15,658 nt of DNA, from contig JAFACO010000180.1 in assembly GCA_023425485.1 (NCBI GenBank), forward strand, positions 1-15,658, given 5' to 3'. Every line of letters begins with the position of its first letter. Position 1 is the first letter of the stretch. The position numbers and the translations under genes were made by a program. The stretch comes from Bacillota bacterium. GTDB taxonomy: Bacteria > Bacillota > Clostridia > Lachnospirales > Lachnospiraceae. The notes under the pieces are model-generated. The model ran no database searches. It was not told where the DNA came from and saw nothing but the letters and a program-made list of their open reading frames with translations. This document shows, piece by piece, positions 1-6,759 of this stretch.

Positions 1-1260
1 GTTGAATATAAATCGGAACAGCATTTATTCATGTATAGCAAACTGGGAGACACAGGGTTGACCATCTGTGCATTAATTCCCAAGTCAAGTTTTATGCAGC
101 AAGCCGGAGAAATTAGAACAACTACAATTATAGTTGTATTACTCGCAAGTGTTCTTGCAGTTACCATAGGTATAATGATATCAAAAGGCATAGGTCAGTC
201 ACTTAAAAATATTAATAAGAAACTTCTGCAAGTATCGGAAGGAGACTTAACAGTTCATGTAAGTGTAAAGAGAAAAGACGAGTTTGCCATCTTAGCAAGC
301 AATATTATGGACATGCTCAATAATATGAGATCTCTAATTCAGAAAATGTCTCACGTGAGTGGTCTGGTATCTGTATCAGCAGCCAATGTAATGGAAGCAT
401 CTAAATCAATTGCACTTTCTAATTCCAATATTACAAAAGCAGTAGATGAAATTGGGAAAGGTATTGAAGGGCAAGCAGAAGATTCACAGAACTCTCTTAC
501 ACAGATGGATGAATTATCAAAGAAAATTAGTATGGTATATTCGAATCTAACTGAAATAGAAGGTCTGACAGAGGATATGAAACAAATGGTTTCGAATGGA
601 ATTCAGACTATGGGATTACTTACAAAGCAATCAGAGGCAACCAATGATATAACCAGATATGTGGTGAATAACATTGAAGCGTTGGAAGAAAAGACGAAAT
701 CCATCGCTGATATTATTCAGGTAATTAATGATATAGCTGATCAAACAAATCTGTTATCACTCAATGCATCTATTGAAGCAGCTAGGGCAGGAGATGTCGG
801 TAAAGGTTTTGCGGTTGTAGCAATTGAAATTAGGAAACTTGCCTACAAATCAATGACAGCTTCAAATGAAATTAAAGAGGTAATCGATAAAATTATGCAG
901 CAAACAGCAGATACGGTTATATCAGCAAAGGAAGCGCAGAATGTAGTTAATATGCAAAATGATGCAGTTAGCCAATCCATTGACGCATTTGGTAATATGA
1001 ATGCAGGAATAGAAAGATTAATTGCTAATCTATCTGTAATAGGCAACAATATGAAGAATATGGAGATTGCAAGAGAAGGAACTTTAATGGCAGTGGAGAA
1101 TATCTCTGCAATTGCAGAACAAACGTTAGCAAACTCTAATACAATTGAAGAGACGGTATACGAGCAAGCAAAATCAGTGGTGACTCTTGATAATGCTTCC
1201 AATGAAATGAGTGAAAACGCAAAAGAACTAAATGAAGCAATACACATCTTTCGTATTTAA
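1..1260 (+). CDS. Methyl-accepting chemotaxis protein, 3' part (5' end outside window)
   Basis: The reading frame is open from base 1, so the N-terminal sensor domain lies upstream and only 419 residues are visible. Residues 1-40 look like the end of an extracellular Cache-type sensor. Residues 41-60 form a hydrophobic membrane helix, followed by a HAMP domain (about 61-115, with a GDLTVHV segment). The rest is the long helical signalling domain, with the conserved hairpin tip at about 246-280 (ADQTNLLSLNASIEAARAG, then GKGFAVVA and EIRKLA). That tip contacts CheA/CheW in this family. Glu and Gln residues in the flanking helices could be methylation sites. No C-terminal CheR-tethering pentapeptide is seen; the protein ends HIFRI. 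The ligand cannot be told from what is visible. The sugar-uptake genes begin 230 bp downstream, but a link is only a guess. Confidence 0.95.
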   Translation, partial: VEYKSEQHLFMYSKLGDTGLTICALIPKSSFMQQAGEIRTTTIIVVLLASVLAVTIGIMISKGIGQSLKNINKKLLQVSEGDLTVHVSVKRKDEFAILASNIMDMLNNMRSLIQKMSHVSGLVSVSAANVMEASKSIALSNSNITKAVDEIGKGIEGQAEDSQNSLTQMDELSKKISMVYSNLTEIEGLTEDMKQMVSNGIQTMGLLTKQSEATNDITRYVVNNIEALEEKTKSIADIIQVINDIADQTNLLSLNASIEAARAGDVGKGFAVVAIEIRKLAYKSMTASNEIKEVIDKIMQQTADTVISAKEAQNVVNMQNDAVSQSIDAFGNMNAGIERLIANLSVIGNNMKNMEIAREGTLMAVENISAIAEQTLANSNTIEETVYEQAKSVVTLDNASNEMSENAKELNEAIHIFRI

Positions 1261-1359
1261 TGTAGAAGGTTACCATGTTTACGAAATATTATTTTTCGTC
1301 ATATTGACCTGATTATTTTTGTTATAAAAAATATTTTGTGTAAATTATATAAAAACCTA

Positions 1360-1387
1360 TTGCACTTTTGAAAAAATATGGTAATAT
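1360..1387 (+). promoter_or_regulatory. Promoter of the sugar-uptake cluster
   Basis: TTGCAC (1360-1365) is followed after 16 bp by TAATAT (1382-1387), which has an extended -10 TG at 1379-1380. An overlapping TATAAT at 1385-1390 would give a 19-bp spacer. Transcription would start near 1394-1397, at the edge of the operator repeats and about 95 bp upstream of the binding-protein ATG. Confidence 0.6.
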
Positions 1388-1395
1388 AATTTTAT

Positions 1396-1431
1396 GGAAA
1401 CGTTACCGAAATCGTTACCGATAACGTTGCC
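1396..1431 (+). promoter_or_regulatory. Three tandem 12-bp LacI-type operator-like repeats
   Basis: Three contiguous 12-mers lie head to tail: GGAAACGTTACC (1396-1407), GAAATCGTTACC (1408-1419) and GATAACGTTGCC (1420-1431). Each is a near-palindrome around a central CG, the usual layout of LacI/GalR operators. The first also resembles a catabolite (cre) site with mismatches. They cover the predicted transcription start, so a bound repressor would block the promoter. The LacI-family gene at 4913 is the obvious local candidate; CcpA is an alternative. That they are operators is inferred from the pattern. Confidence 0.65.
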
Positions 1432-1490
1432 AAAATAAATAAAATTGAAATAACTTAAAAAGTTGTTTCATAAGAGAAGGAGAGGAAGTC

Positions 1491-2924
1491 ATGAAAAAAT
1501 TTAGTAAAGTAGTAGCAATCCTCCTAGCACTTGTTATGATAATGGGATCATTAGCAGGTTGTGGTAACAAGGAAGAGGGAAAGGTTTCAGATGAGGGAAG
1601 CAAGAATACGGATACTACAACGGGGGACACCAAAGAACCAGAAGTTAGTGATAAAGAGGAAGCAGTAGATGAAATTTATTATTTAAATTTCAAGCCTGAA
1701 ATCGCAGAGGTTTACGAAGCTATCGCAGCTGATTACGAAGCTGAAACTGGTATCAAGGTTAAGGTAGTTACAGCAGCGAGTGGTACCTATGAGCAGACCT
1801 TAAAGTCAGAAGTTGCAAAATCAGATCCTCCGACTATTTTCCAGATTAATGGACCTGTAGGTTATGAAGCATGGAAAGATTATTGCGCAGATTTAAGCGG
1901 AACTGATTTATTTGCTGCTTTATCCGATCAGAGTCTTGCAGTTAAATCCGGTGACGGTGTTTATGGTATACCTTACGTAGTTGAGGGATATGGTATCATT
2001 TATAATAACGCTATTATGGATAAATATTTTGCTTTAGCAGATAAGGCAACCACCTATACTTCTATGGCAGAGGTTAATAACTTTGTAGCATTAAAGGCAG
2101 TGACAGAAGATATGACTGCCCACTTAGATGCACTTGGCATTGAAGGTGTTTTTGCTTCCACTTCCTTAAGTGCTGGTGAACAGTGGAGATGGCAGACACA
2201 TTTGGCTAATATGCCGCTGTTCTATGAATTTAAAGATAACACTGCATTTGACAGCACAGTTCTCGCAGGTCTTGCTGCAAATGAAATCGAATTCAAATAC
2301 GCAGAAAACTTTAAAAACATTTTTGATTTATATACCAACAACTCTGCATCTGCAAAAGGTCTTTTAGGCAGCAAGACAGTAAACGATTCAATGGCTGAAT
2401 TTGCACTCGGTCAGGTTGCTATGGTACAGAATGGTAACTGGGCTTGGTCACAGATTAGTGGCGTAGAAGGTAATGTGGTTCAGTCTGAAGATATCAAATT
2501 CTTACCTATTTACACTGGGATCGCAGGAGAAGAATCTCAAGGTTTGTGTGTTGGTACAGAGAACTATTTTGCAATCAACAGCAAGGTATCCGAAGCTAAA
2601 CAGAAAGCATCCATTGATTTTATTACCTGGTTATTCTCCAGTGATACAGGTAAGGATTATGTTACCAACAAGTTAGGTTTTATCGCTCCTTTCACTACCT
2701 TTAGTGATGATGAAAAGCCTACCGATCCATTAGCAAGAGAAGTGTTGACATGGATGGAGAAGGATGGTATCTCTTCCGTAGGCTGGACGTTCGCAGCATT
2801 CCCGAGCGAAGAGTTCAAGAACTATTTTGGTGATGCACTGCTTGAGTATGTGCAGAATGGTAAGACCTGGGAAGAAGTTGTGACAATTGTAAAAGATTCC
2901 TGGAAATCAGAAAGAGCAAAATAA
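1491..2924 (+). CDS. Sugar ABC transporter substrate-binding lipoprotein (SBP family 1)
   Basis: This 477-residue extracytoplasmic binding protein would capture a carbohydrate and deliver it to the two downstream permeases. The N-terminus is a lipoprotein signal peptide: basic MKK, a hydrophobic stretch, then the lipobox LAGC with the lipidated Cys at residue 24. An acidic, Thr/Ser-rich linker (about 25-60) tethers the folded domain. The body fits the COG1653 sugar-binding fold, including an FALGQVAMVQNGNWAW segment typical of the second lobe. Length is slightly above the usual 420-450 because of the linker. The start is set by the strong AGAAGGAGAGG site about 8 bp upstream. Transcription probably comes from the promoter at 1360-1387. 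The sugar is not identifiable; no glycoside hydrolase lies nearby. Confidence 0.92.
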   Translation: MKKFSKVVAILLALVMIMGSLAGCGNKEEGKVSDEGSKNTDTTTGDTKEPEVSDKEEAVDEIYYLNFKPEIAEVYEAIAADYEAETGIKVKVVTAASGTYEQTLKSEVAKSDPPTIFQINGPVGYEAWKDYCADLSGTDLFAALSDQSLAVKSGDGVYGIPYVVEGYGIIYNNAIMDKYFALADKATTYTSMAEVNNFVALKAVTEDMTAHLDALGIEGVFASTSLSAGEQWRWQTHLANMPLFYEFKDNTAFDSTVLAGLAANEIEFKYAENFKNIFDLYTNNSASAKGLLGSKTVNDSMAEFALGQVAMVQNGNWAWSQISGVEGNVVQSEDIKFLPIYTGIAGEESQGLCVGTENYFAINSKVSEAKQKASIDFITWLFSSDTGKDYVTNKLGFIAPFTTFSDDEKPTDPLAREVLTWMEKDGISSVGWTFAAFPSEEFKNYFGDALLEYVQNGKTWEEVVTIVKDSWKSERAK

Positions 2925-2935
2925 AATAATAGCAA

Positions 2936-3091
2936 CTTAAGTATCACTTACTTTAGCTACGAATAACGTAGATAAAAACATTTATGATATATGTGTAACT
3001 GTGATACATAAGAATATGGTAAACTAAGGGGTCGAGGAATGTTTCAAAATACATCTTTTATTTTGAAACATTCCTCAATCTCGGTATCACA
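2936..3091 (+). other. Intergenic region with alternative RNA pairings
   Basis: Segment 2936-2947 can pair with 3001-3012 (11 of 12 positions; GTATCAC with GTGATAC at the core). Segment 3000-3007 can instead pair with 3084-3091 (TGTGATAC with GTATCACA, 8 of 8). Both use 3001-3007, so they exclude each other. The first would enclose small hairpins such as CTACG/CGTAG (2957-2961, 2967-2971); the second would enclose the 18-bp stem at 3034-3076. The pairing is visible in the sequence; a switching role is inference. Confidence 0.4.
3034..3076 (+). repeat. Perfect 18-bp stem-loop between binding-protein and permease genes
   Basis: Arms 3034-3051 and 3059-3076 are perfectly complementary around a 7-nt loop (CATCTTT). 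No T-run follows, so it does not look like a standard intrinsic terminator. In a polycistronic message such a stem can protect the 3' end of the upstream cistron and lower permease relative to binding-protein expression, as known for other sugar-uptake operons. That role is inferred. Confidence 0.7.
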
Positions 3092-3151
3092 CTATTCACA
3101 GGTATTTCCCTTGCTAATGTGTAATGTCACATGATATGGAGTTGATAATAT

Positions 3152-3994
3152 ATGTTAAGACACAATAAAAGATATTTCCCTATATTTATATTGCCAACCT
3201 TAATTGCATTTACCGTTGCATTTATCATACCTTTTCTTCTTGGTATTGTACTGTCCTTTACAGAATTTACTACGGTTATTGATGCACGTTGGGTTGGTAT
3301 TAAGAATTATAAAGCCGTATTTGCAAATAAAGAATTTCTAAATGCTTTATGGTTTACTGTGAAATTTGCAGTAACCGCCGTCTTGACCATTAATGTGTTT
3401 GCCTTCCTGCTTGCACTACTCTTGACAAGAAAGATAAAGGGAACCAATCTATTTCGAACGGTATTTTTCATGCCTAATTTAATAGGTGGCATTGTTTTAG
3501 GTTATATATGGCAGTTAATTATTAATGGTATCTTATATAATTATGGAGTAACACTCACTTATTCTCCGACCTTCGGCTTTTGGGGATTGATTGTGCTCAT
3601 GAACTGGCAAATGATTGGTTATATGATGGTAATTTACATAGCTGGTATTCAAAATATTCCAAAGGATGTAATAGAGGCTGCAAAAATTGATGGTGCAGGT
3701 GTTCTGCATACGTTAAGAAGTGTAACAATACCATTAGTAATGCCTTCCATCACTATTTGTTTTTTCCTTACTATGTCAAATTCCTTTAAGCTTTTCGATC
3801 AGAACCTTGCACTGACTGCAGGTGCTCCATCCAAGAAAACCGCTATGTTAGCACTGGATATCTTTAATACCTTTTATGCTTCTATTGGAAGTGAAGGGGT
3901 TGGGCAGGCGAAAGCAGTTATATTCTTTTTAATCGTTGCAGTTGTTGCATTTGTCCAGCTTAGAATAACCAGAACCAAGGAGGTGGAAAACTAA
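3152..3994 (+). CDS. Sugar ABC transporter permease, MalF/UgpA type
   Basis: This 280-residue integral membrane protein has about six hydrophobic helices (first at roughly 9-36, last at roughly 252-272). It forms half of the transmembrane channel of a carbohydrate ABC importer. The cytoplasmic EAA loop that docks on the ATPase is clear at about 175-198: EAAKIDGAG, then a run ending in IPLVMP. Length matches the short MalF-like permeases of Firmicutes. The start follows GGAG at 3138-3141, 10 bp upstream. Its stop codon overlaps the ATG of the next permease by one base (TAATG), so the two are translationally coupled. It is separated from the binding-protein gene by 227 bp containing strong RNA structure. 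Confidence 0.93.
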   Translation: MLRHNKRYFPIFILPTLIAFTVAFIIPFLLGIVLSFTEFTTVIDARWVGIKNYKAVFANKEFLNALWFTVKFAVTAVLTINVFAFLLALLLTRKIKGTNLFRTVFFMPNLIGGIVLGYIWQLIINGILYNYGVTLTYSPTFGFWGLIVLMNWQMIGYMMVIYIAGIQNIPKDVIEAAKIDGAGVLHTLRSVTIPLVMPSITICFFLTMSNSFKLFDQNLALTAGAPSKKTAMLALDIFNTFYASIGSEGVGQAKAVIFFLIVAVVAFVQLRITRTKEVEN

Positions 3995-4827
3995 TGGCAA
4001 AAAAGAAAATAATCGATACAATACTCTTTCTTATTATTAGTTTATTATCCTTGCTCTTTTTATCACCAGTATTCATCGTACTTATAAACTCCTTTAAGGG
4101 GAAGTTTTTCATCAGCAAAGTGCCATTTAAACTTCCGGATAAAGAAACCTTTGTCCAACTTGACAATTATGTCAGTGGAATTGATAAGACAAAATTCATT
4201 CAGGCAGCAGGCTGGTCCTTCTTTATAACTATTTGTTCGGTAGCTGTCATTGTCTTTTTCACCTCAATGACCGCCTGGTATATAACCAGAGTAAAAAGTA
4301 GATTTAATCAAACCTTATATTATATCTTTGCCTTCTCAATGATTGTACCTTTTCAAATGGTAATGTTTACAATGACGAAAGTAGCAAATATGCTTCATCT
4401 AGATAATCCACTTGGTATTATTATTGTATATTTAGGCTTTGGTGCTGGCTTATCCGTATTCTTATTCAGTGGATTTGTAAAATCGATACCGATTGAACTG
4501 GAGGAAGCAGCAATGATTGATGGCTGTAATCCGATTTCTACCTTCTTTCGAGTAGTAATGCCCGTGTTAAAACCAATTTCCATAACAGTAGGTATTTTAA
4601 ATACCATGTGGATTTGGAATGATTATTTACTGCCATATTTATTAATTGGAACCGAATATAAGACAATTCCAATTGCAATTCAATACCTCAAGGGCGGTTA
4701 TGGTTCCATCGATATGGGCGCGATGATGGCAATGCTGGTATTAGCAATTGTACCCATAGTTTTATTTTATTTGACTTGCCAGAAGTATATTATTGAAGGT
4801 GTAGTGGCAGGTGCAGTGAAGGGTTAA
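3994..4827 (+). CDS. Sugar ABC transporter permease, MalG/UgpE type
   Basis: This 277-residue partner permease of the preceding gene completes the transmembrane pair of a CUT1-type sugar importer. About six hydrophobic helices are visible, the first at about 8-32. The ATPase-docking EAA loop lies at 171-194 (EAAMIDGCN, then FFRVVMPVLKP). AAGGAGGTGG at about 3977-3986 lies inside the end of the upstream gene and serves this start. The cluster contains no ATP-binding subunit. Such orphan systems in Firmicutes usually share an ATPase of the MsmK/UgpC type encoded elsewhere, which is the likely situation here. No clear terminator follows, so some readthrough into the regulator gene is possible. 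Confidence 0.93.
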   Translation: MAKKKIIDTILFLIISLLSLLFLSPVFIVLINSFKGKFFISKVPFKLPDKETFVQLDNYVSGIDKTKFIQAAGWSFFITICSVAVIVFFTSMTAWYITRVKSRFNQTLYYIFAFSMIVPFQMVMFTMTKVANMLHLDNPLGIIIVYLGFGAGLSVFLFSGFVKSIPIELEEAAMIDGCNPISTFFRVVMPVLKPISITVGILNTMWIWNDYLLPYLLIGTEYKTIPIAIQYLKGGYGSIDMGAMMAMLVLAIVPIVLFYLTCQKYIIEGVVAGAVKG

Positions 4828-4849
4828 TTTGAGTCTACAGTAGTCCTGA

Positions 4850-4878
4850 TTGCATTTTTTTGTTAGAATTGGTATAAT
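4850..4878 (+). promoter_or_regulatory. Promoter of the LacI-family regulator gene
   Basis: TTGCAT (4850-4855), a 17-bp spacer and TATAAT (4873-4878), with an extended -10 TG at 4870-4871. This is a near-ideal sigma-A promoter 34 bp upstream of the ATG at 4913. No copy of the AACGTT-centred operator is seen here, so the regulator gives no sign of repressing itself through that motif. Confidence 0.75.
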
Positions 4879-4912
4879 GCTATATCATGTCAAATGCAAA
4901 GGAAGAGTACTT

Positions 4913-5944
4913 ATGGAATCCACTACAATTAAAGATATCGCCAGAATATGTGGAGTAGGTGTCAGCACAGTGTCCAGAGCGATTAATAATCATCCGGATA
5001 TTAATGACGAAACGAAGCAGCTGATAATGCAAGCAATTAAAGAGCATAATTATATTCCCAATAACAGTGCAAGGAATCTAAAACGCTCGGAGTCTAATAC
5101 AATTGCTGTATTAATTAAAGGTATCAGTAATCCATTTTTCAATAACATGCTGAAGGTATTTGAAAATGGTATTGAAAAAAAGAAATATTCTTTTCTATTG
5201 CATAGAGTCGAAGAGCATGAGGATGAGATAGAAGTAGCACTTTTACTTGAAAAGGAAAAACGCTTAAAGGGAATTGTTTTTCTCGGAGGTTTCTTTTCGC
5301 AGTCTGAAGATAAATTAAAGCAATTAACGGTTCCCTTTGTCCTAAGCACAGGTGGTGTTTCTGAAAAAATTGATAAGCAATGTTATTCCTTCGTTACGGT
5401 AGATGATGCAAGAGAGAGCTATAAGATGGTGGATTATCTTTGCAAGCTTGGACATAAGAGAATAGCGACGATATCTGCACCGCCAATGGAAGAAAGCATC
5501 GGTAAACTTCGATTAGAGGGTTATATGAATGCGCTAAAGGATAATGGTCTTAACTGCGAACAAGAGTTAATCAGATACCTAAAAGATGATTATTTAGAGA
5601 CCTTTTCCATGCAATATGGCTATGAAGTGACAAAGGAACTTATTACATCTGAGGTTGATTGTACAGCAATATTTGCGATTTCAGACAGTACAGCGGTAGG
5701 AGCCTGTAAGGCAATCTTTGAATCAGGAAAGAGAATTCCGGAAGATTATTCCGTTGCTGGATTTGATGGTATGGAAATAACTTTTTATTACCACCCGTCA
5801 ATTACCACCATTCGTCAACCAGTAGAAGAGATGGCAGAAGAGACGATAAGAATTCTATTTGAACTAATAGAGGGTAATCTGAATAGGGAAAGTAAAACTT
5901 TTTCTGCTGAGCTAGTCATTGGACAATCTACTCGTGCGTTATAA
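4913..5944 (+). CDS. LacI/GalR-family transcriptional regulator
   Basis: This is a 343-residue sugar-responsive DNA-binding protein. The N-terminal helix-turn-helix is unmistakable: TTIKDIARICGVGVSTVSRA at residues 4-23. A hinge segment follows (PNNSARNLKRS, about 49-59), whose Leu in this family inserts at the central CG of the operator. The remainder is the periplasmic-binding-like effector domain, with the conserved AIFAISDSTAVGACKA and PEDYSVAGFDG stretches near the C-terminus. The ATG at 4913 is chosen because AAAGGAAGAG precedes it and the promoter lies at 4850-4878; an in-frame TTG at 4850 is the -35 box itself. The likely target is the tandem operator at 1396-1431 controlling the adjacent uptake genes. 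The effector sugar is unknown. Confidence 0.94.
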   Translation: MESTTIKDIARICGVGVSTVSRAINNHPDINDETKQLIMQAIKEHNYIPNNSARNLKRSESNTIAVLIKGISNPFFNNMLKVFENGIEKKKYSFLLHRVEEHEDEIEVALLLEKEKRLKGIVFLGGFFSQSEDKLKQLTVPFVLSTGGVSEKIDKQCYSFVTVDDARESYKMVDYLCKLGHKRIATISAPPMEESIGKLRLEGYMNALKDNGLNCEQELIRYLKDDYLETFSMQYGYEVTKELITSEVDCTAIFAISDSTAVGACKAIFESGKRIPEDYSVAGFDGMEITFYYHPSITTIRQPVEEMAEETIRILFELIEGNLNRESKTFSAELVIGQSTRAL

Positions 5945-5983
5945 ATTATAAATAATGTGATTATTAATCGTCATAGATAAGAG

Positions 5984-6027
5984 CCTTTGGAGGTAATAAG
6001 ATATTTTTATTACTTACAAAGGTTTTT
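5984..6027 (+). terminator. Rho-independent terminator after the regulator gene
   Basis: CCTTTG (5984-5989) pairs with CAAAGG (6017-6022). After one mismatch the stem continues for about nine pairs (AGGTAATAA with TTATTACTT, including one G-U). It is followed by TTTTT at 6023-6027, 40 bp after the stop codon. Confidence 0.85.
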
Positions 6028-6037
6028 ACGTTTTTAT

Positions 6038-6065
6038 TTGAAATGTATGTAATTAAAGATATAGT
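6038..6065 (+). promoter_or_regulatory. Possible promoter of the zinc-ribbon protein gene
   Basis: TTGAAA (6038-6043), a 16-bp spacer and TATAGT (6060-6065) would give a leader of about 150 nt. An alternative -10 (TATAAT, 6137-6142) without a good -35 lies nearer the gene. Both are moderate matches in very AT-rich DNA. Confidence 0.3.
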
Positions 6066-6138
6066 TCGGACTGATTAAGATAAAATTAATAGAATTTTAA
6101 TGGGAAAAGCAATGGAATTATAGTATGATATTTTTATA

Positions 6139-6169
6139 TAATCGGTATATATATTAATTATACTGATTA
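6139..6169 (+). repeat. 11-bp inverted repeat upstream of the zinc-ribbon gene
   Basis: TAATCGGTATA (6139-6149) is complementary to TATACTGATTA (6159-6169) apart from one G-U, around a 9-nt AT-only loop. It overlaps a possible -10 (TATAAT, 6137-6142). It could be a repressor site or a leader hairpin; nothing in the sequence decides between them. Confidence 0.45.
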
Positions 6170-6219
6170 GTCAATATATTTGGAGTTATCGGATTATTAA
6201 TTACCTTGGAGGAATTAGG

Positions 6220-6624
6220 ATGAATGGTTTTATGAATGGTATACGTAAATTTATGTATGGGCGATATGGATTAGATCAATTTACAAGAGCACTTATTGTA
6301 ATTGCATTATTACTTTCAGTTCTTGGTTCCTTTGGTAGAAATCCAATTCTGGTATATGGTTCTTATTTGCCGATTGCTTATGCGTTATTTCGAATCTTTT
6401 CAAAAAATATAACAAAAAGAGAAAGAGAAAATGTTCTATATTGTACAGTTATAAACAGTTTTAAGAAGTCCGTGATTAACTTGAAAAATCTGTTTTTTGG
6501 TACAAAAACACATAAATACTATCAATGCAATCACTGTAAACAAACCATCCGAGTGCCTAGAGGAAAGGGTAAGATATGTATTACCTGTCCGAAATGTAAA
6601 ACTGAATTTGTGAAAAAAACTTGA
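6220..6624 (+). CDS. Small membrane protein with C-terminal zinc ribbon, function unknown
   Basis: This 134-residue protein has two closely spaced hydrophobic segments (about 22-38 and 42-60), a basic linker (KNITKRERE), and a C-terminal zinc-binding module. The module has paired cysteines C103-x2-C106 and C123-x2-C126, with an extra Cys at 120. The ribbon pattern, with a Pro/Gly-rich turn between the pairs (RVPRGKGK), occurs in many uncharacterised clostridial membrane proteins. I do not recognise a specific function. The topology suggests both ends are cytoplasmic. GGAGG lies about 9 bp before the ATG. The coding start contains a short direct repeat (ATGAATGGT at 6220 and 6232), so Met5 is a second possible start. 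It appears monocistronic, ending in the terminator at 6628-6680. Confidence 0.8.
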   Translation: MNGFMNGIRKFMYGRYGLDQFTRALIVIALLLSVLGSFGRNPILVYGSYLPIAYALFRIFSKNITKRERENVLYCTVINSFKKSVINLKNLFFGTKTHKYYQCNHCKQTIRVPRGKGKICITCPKCKTEFVKKT

Positions 6625-6627
6625 TAA

Positions 6628-6680
6628 AAAAGCTGAAGATGAATATTGCGGTTTGGTAGCAATATTTGTCTTCAGCTTTT
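6628..6680. terminator. Strong bidirectional terminator
   Basis: Arms 6628-6649 and 6659-6680 form a 22-bp stem, with only two G-U wobbles in its middle, around a 9-nt loop. The outer ends are AAAA on the left and TTTT on the right, and an A-rich stretch on the left gives T-runs on the opposite strand too. It sits between the plus-strand zinc-ribbon gene and the minus-strand ABC-F gene and can end both transcripts. Confidence 0.9.
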
Positions 6681-6685
6681 ATTCA

Positions 6686-6754
6686 CGACAAGTGAAACAA
6701 CTTGTCGTTTCATCTTGTTTATGGCAAGTACTACGATAAGTCATTTCACTTGCC
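6686..6754. repeat. Cluster of overlapping inverted repeats at the 3' end of the ABC-F gene
   Basis: CGACAAGT/ACTTGTCG (6686-6693, 6700-6707) forms an 8-bp hairpin with a 6-nt loop. GGCAAGT/ACTTGCC (6723-6729, 6748-6754) forms a second hairpin just past the ABC-F stop. A third, competing pairing joins CAAGTGAAA (6689-6697) to TTTCACTTG (6744-6752). All share a CAAGTGAAA-like word. Confidence 0.5.
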
Positions 6755-6759
6755 TGTAT

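Noticed and set aside
843..1247. Minus-strand reading frame inside the chemotaxis gene
   Set aside because: It is the complement of a well-conserved signalling domain; no ribosome site or family resemblance.
1281..1299. ACGAAA/TTTCGT hairpin as terminator of the chemotaxis gene
   Set aside because: Only six AT-rich pairs and no T-run directly after; too weak to call.
3034..3076. Intergenic stem as an ordinary rho-independent terminator
   Set aside because: No T-run follows the stem and the downstream permeases need the same transcript, as no good promoter is seen after it.
4850..4912. In-frame TTG at 4850 as start of the LacI-family gene
   Set aside because: That TTG is the -35 box of a consensus promoter, it has no ribosome site, and the helix-turn-helix begins properly from ATG 4913 behind AAAGGAAGAG.
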